7,245 bases of DNA, from positions 1 to 7,245 of the forward strand of contig CAMBGO010000117.1 of assembly GCA_945866165.1 (NCBI GenBank), given 5' to 3'. The first letter of the stretch is position 1. Each line of letters starts with the position of its first letter. The notes beneath the pieces were generated by a model that saw only the letters and a list, made by a program, of their open reading frames with translations, was not told the DNA's origin and made no database searches. The stretch comes from Chitinophaga pinensis (GTDB taxonomy: Bacteria; Bacteroidota; Bacteroidia; Chitinophagales; Chitinophagaceae). Both the position numbers and the translations under genes were made by a program. Below are positions 6,406 through 7,245 of this stretch, one piece after another.

Positions 6406-7122
6406 TTATGCTGAGATATTCAACCGTTCTACGGCAGACTGTGCCGCAATTTGACTGGCATCTTTTTTATTGAAAGCCCTGCCTTCGGCAATTACTTCTC
6501 CATCTACGATGGCCCCAACGGTAAACAACCTCCTTCCATTTTCTAGTTTTTCATCCAAGGTTTCAAACTCGAGTAGCTTACCCGTTTTGTTAGCCCAACT
6601 ATACAACTTATTCTTTTGGTTGATCTCCAATAACTCAAGGTCTTCTGCAAATAGATAAGGAATAATGACTTTTTTTAATACCCAGTCTTTGGTCCTAGCA
6701 TACCCCTTGTCGATATAAATCGCTCCCACCAAGGCTTCCAAAGCATTGCCAAAAATCTGACTCGACTTTAATGAACCATCACTTTTATTGTATGAGGTAA
6801 TTTTTTTCATTCCCATTTTCAAAGCAATATCATTTAGGGTTTGCCTATTAACCATCTTACTTCTCATCTCGGTAAGAAAGCCTTCGCCTTTGTAAGGGTA
6901 TTTTCTGAATAAGTAATCAGCAATTACACCACCTAGTATAGCATCGCCAAGGTATTCAAGCCTTTCATTGTTGTCGGTGGCTTTTTCCTTAACAGAACGA
7001 TGTGATAGTGCTGAGACATATAATGAAATCTTGCCCGGCATGAAACCAAGGATACCATTTAATTGCCTTAACAACACACGCTTGCTGCTACTGCTGAAAA
7101 TATATTGCAAACGATAAAACAA
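6406..7122 (-). CDS. rnc: Ribonuclease III
   Basis: This double-stranded-RNA endonuclease processes rRNA precursors and structured transcripts. The 238 residues show an endonuclease domain (about 18-150) and a C-terminal dsRNA-binding domain (about 166-236, from NKLYSWANKTGK to the KKDASQIAAQSAVERL helix). The signature NERLEYLGDAIL lies at 52-63, giving Glu53, Glu56 and Asp60 as equivalents of E. coli Glu38, Glu41 and Asp45. The second acidic motif reads GNALEALVGAIY (125-136): Glu129 matches E. coli Glu117, but Asn126 stands where E. coli has Asp114. No ATG opens the frame. The stop at 7135-7137 limits it, and the only early starts are TTG at 7122 and TTG at 7110. The first Met, residue 28, lies inside the nuclease domain and is too late. 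I use 7122. It follows fabF on the same strand with 62 bp between, a common neighbourhood in Bacteroidota and probably one transcript. Confidence 0.95.
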   Translation of the reverse strand: MFYRLQYIFSSSSKRVLLRQLNGILGFMPGKISLYVSALSHRSVKEKATDNNERLEYLGDAILGGVIADYLFRKYPYKGEGFLTEMRSKMVNRQTLNDIALKMGMKKITSYNKSDGSLKSSQIFGNALEALVGAIYIDKGYARTKDWVLKKVIIPYLFAEDLELLEINQKNKLYSWANKTGKLLEFETLDEKLENGRRLFTVGAIVDGEVIAEGRAFNKKDASQIAAQSAVERLNISA

Positions 7123-7157
7123 GCTAAATGAAAATTATATTTTGTTGATTGTAGGGC

Positions 7158-7176
7158 CTAGTTCACCATAAACTAG
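7158..7176 (-). repeat. Small perfect hairpin between fabF and rnc
   Basis: The arms CTAGTT (7158-7163) and AACTAG (7171-7176) are perfect inverted repeats around a 7-nt loop. In the fabF-to-rnc transcript the hairpin would begin 8 nt after the fabF stop. It is followed by GCCCTAC rather than a T-run, so it is not a typical terminator. A 6-bp stem is short for an RNase III substrate. It may be chance, an RNA-stability element or a weak attenuator. Confidence 0.35.
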
Positions 7177-7184
7177 AACTGCTT

Positions 7185-7245
7185 TTAAAGATACTTCTTT
7201 AAGATGAGAGATGCGTTATGCCCGCCAAAACCGAAAGTATTGCTA
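7185..7245 (-). CDS. fabF: Beta-ketoacyl-ACP synthase II (partial, C-terminal 19 residues)
   Basis: Only the C-terminus is inside the window: SNTFGFGGHNASLILKKYL followed by TAA at 7187-7185. The NxFGFGGxN motif with the following hydrophobic strand and basic end is the characteristic tail of KAS II (FabF). The Phe/Gly-rich loop lies near the active site in the thiolase fold, and the GGHN form is common in Bacteroidota, where E. coli has GGTN. FabF elongates acyl-ACP in type II fatty-acid synthesis in the cytoplasm. The catalytic Cys and two His residues are off the right edge and cannot be checked. FabB-like or other ketosynthases end similarly, but the position directly upstream of rnc favours fabF. 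Confidence 0.85.
   Translation of the reverse strand, partial: SNTFGFGGHNASLILKKYL

Noticed and set aside
6470..6658. Open frame of 62 codons on the plus strand inside rnc
   Set aside because: It is antisense to the dsRNA-binding domain of RNase III and Ser/Ala/Leu-rich with no family signature.

Overview
The window looks like ordinary chromosomal core sequence from a member of the Bacteroidota, probably a gliding or T9SS-bearing lineage of the Cytophagales, Chitinophagales or Flavobacteriales type. The evidence is the gldF-gldG gene pair, a large exported protein ending in a type IX secretion (T9SS) sorting domain, a fabF-rnc arrangement with a GFGGHN-type FabF tail, AT-rich sequence, no Shine-Dalgarno sequences before the starts, and promoter-like TAnnTTTG boxes of the Bacteroidota type. 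The genus cannot be told from this window.

Layout from left to right. The N-terminal two thirds or so of a TerC/Alx-family membrane protein (minus strand) is cut by the left edge. Upstream of it on the same strand is gldF followed by gldG, the permease and the auxiliary/substrate-binding-like subunit of the gliding-associated ABC transporter. They overlap by four bases if gldG starts at a TTG, which I think is the true start. A 105-bp divergent intergenic region containing a 12-bp direct repeat separates gldF from a 770-residue secreted protein on the plus strand (signal peptide, long beta-rich region, Fn3-like domain, T9SS type A sorting domain). Facing it on the minus strand is an A-type Fe-S carrier (IscA/SufA/ErpA family). 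A 145-bp divergent region holds a promoter-like sequence for the Fe-S carrier and a GC-rich 28-bp dyad upstream of methylmalonyl-CoA epimerase (plus). Convergent with the epimerase is rnc (RNase III, minus), preceded by the last 19 codons of fabF at the right edge.

Functional links are modest. GldF and GldG form one membrane complex. The neighbouring T9SS cargo protein depends on the secretion system tied to gliding motility in this phylum, although its adjacency to gldFG may be coincidence. FabF-RNase III is a commonly seen neighbourhood. The Fe-S carrier and the epimerase are single housekeeping genes. No RNA gene, mobile element, CRISPR array or prophage was seen, and no gene-free stretch exceeds 300 bases. 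I found no convincing new multi-gene system. The items most worth a second look are the non-ATG starts of gldG and rnc, the dyad upstream of the epimerase, the direct repeat beside gldF, the Asn at a usual metal-ligand position of RNase III, and the unclassified beta-rich body of the secreted protein.
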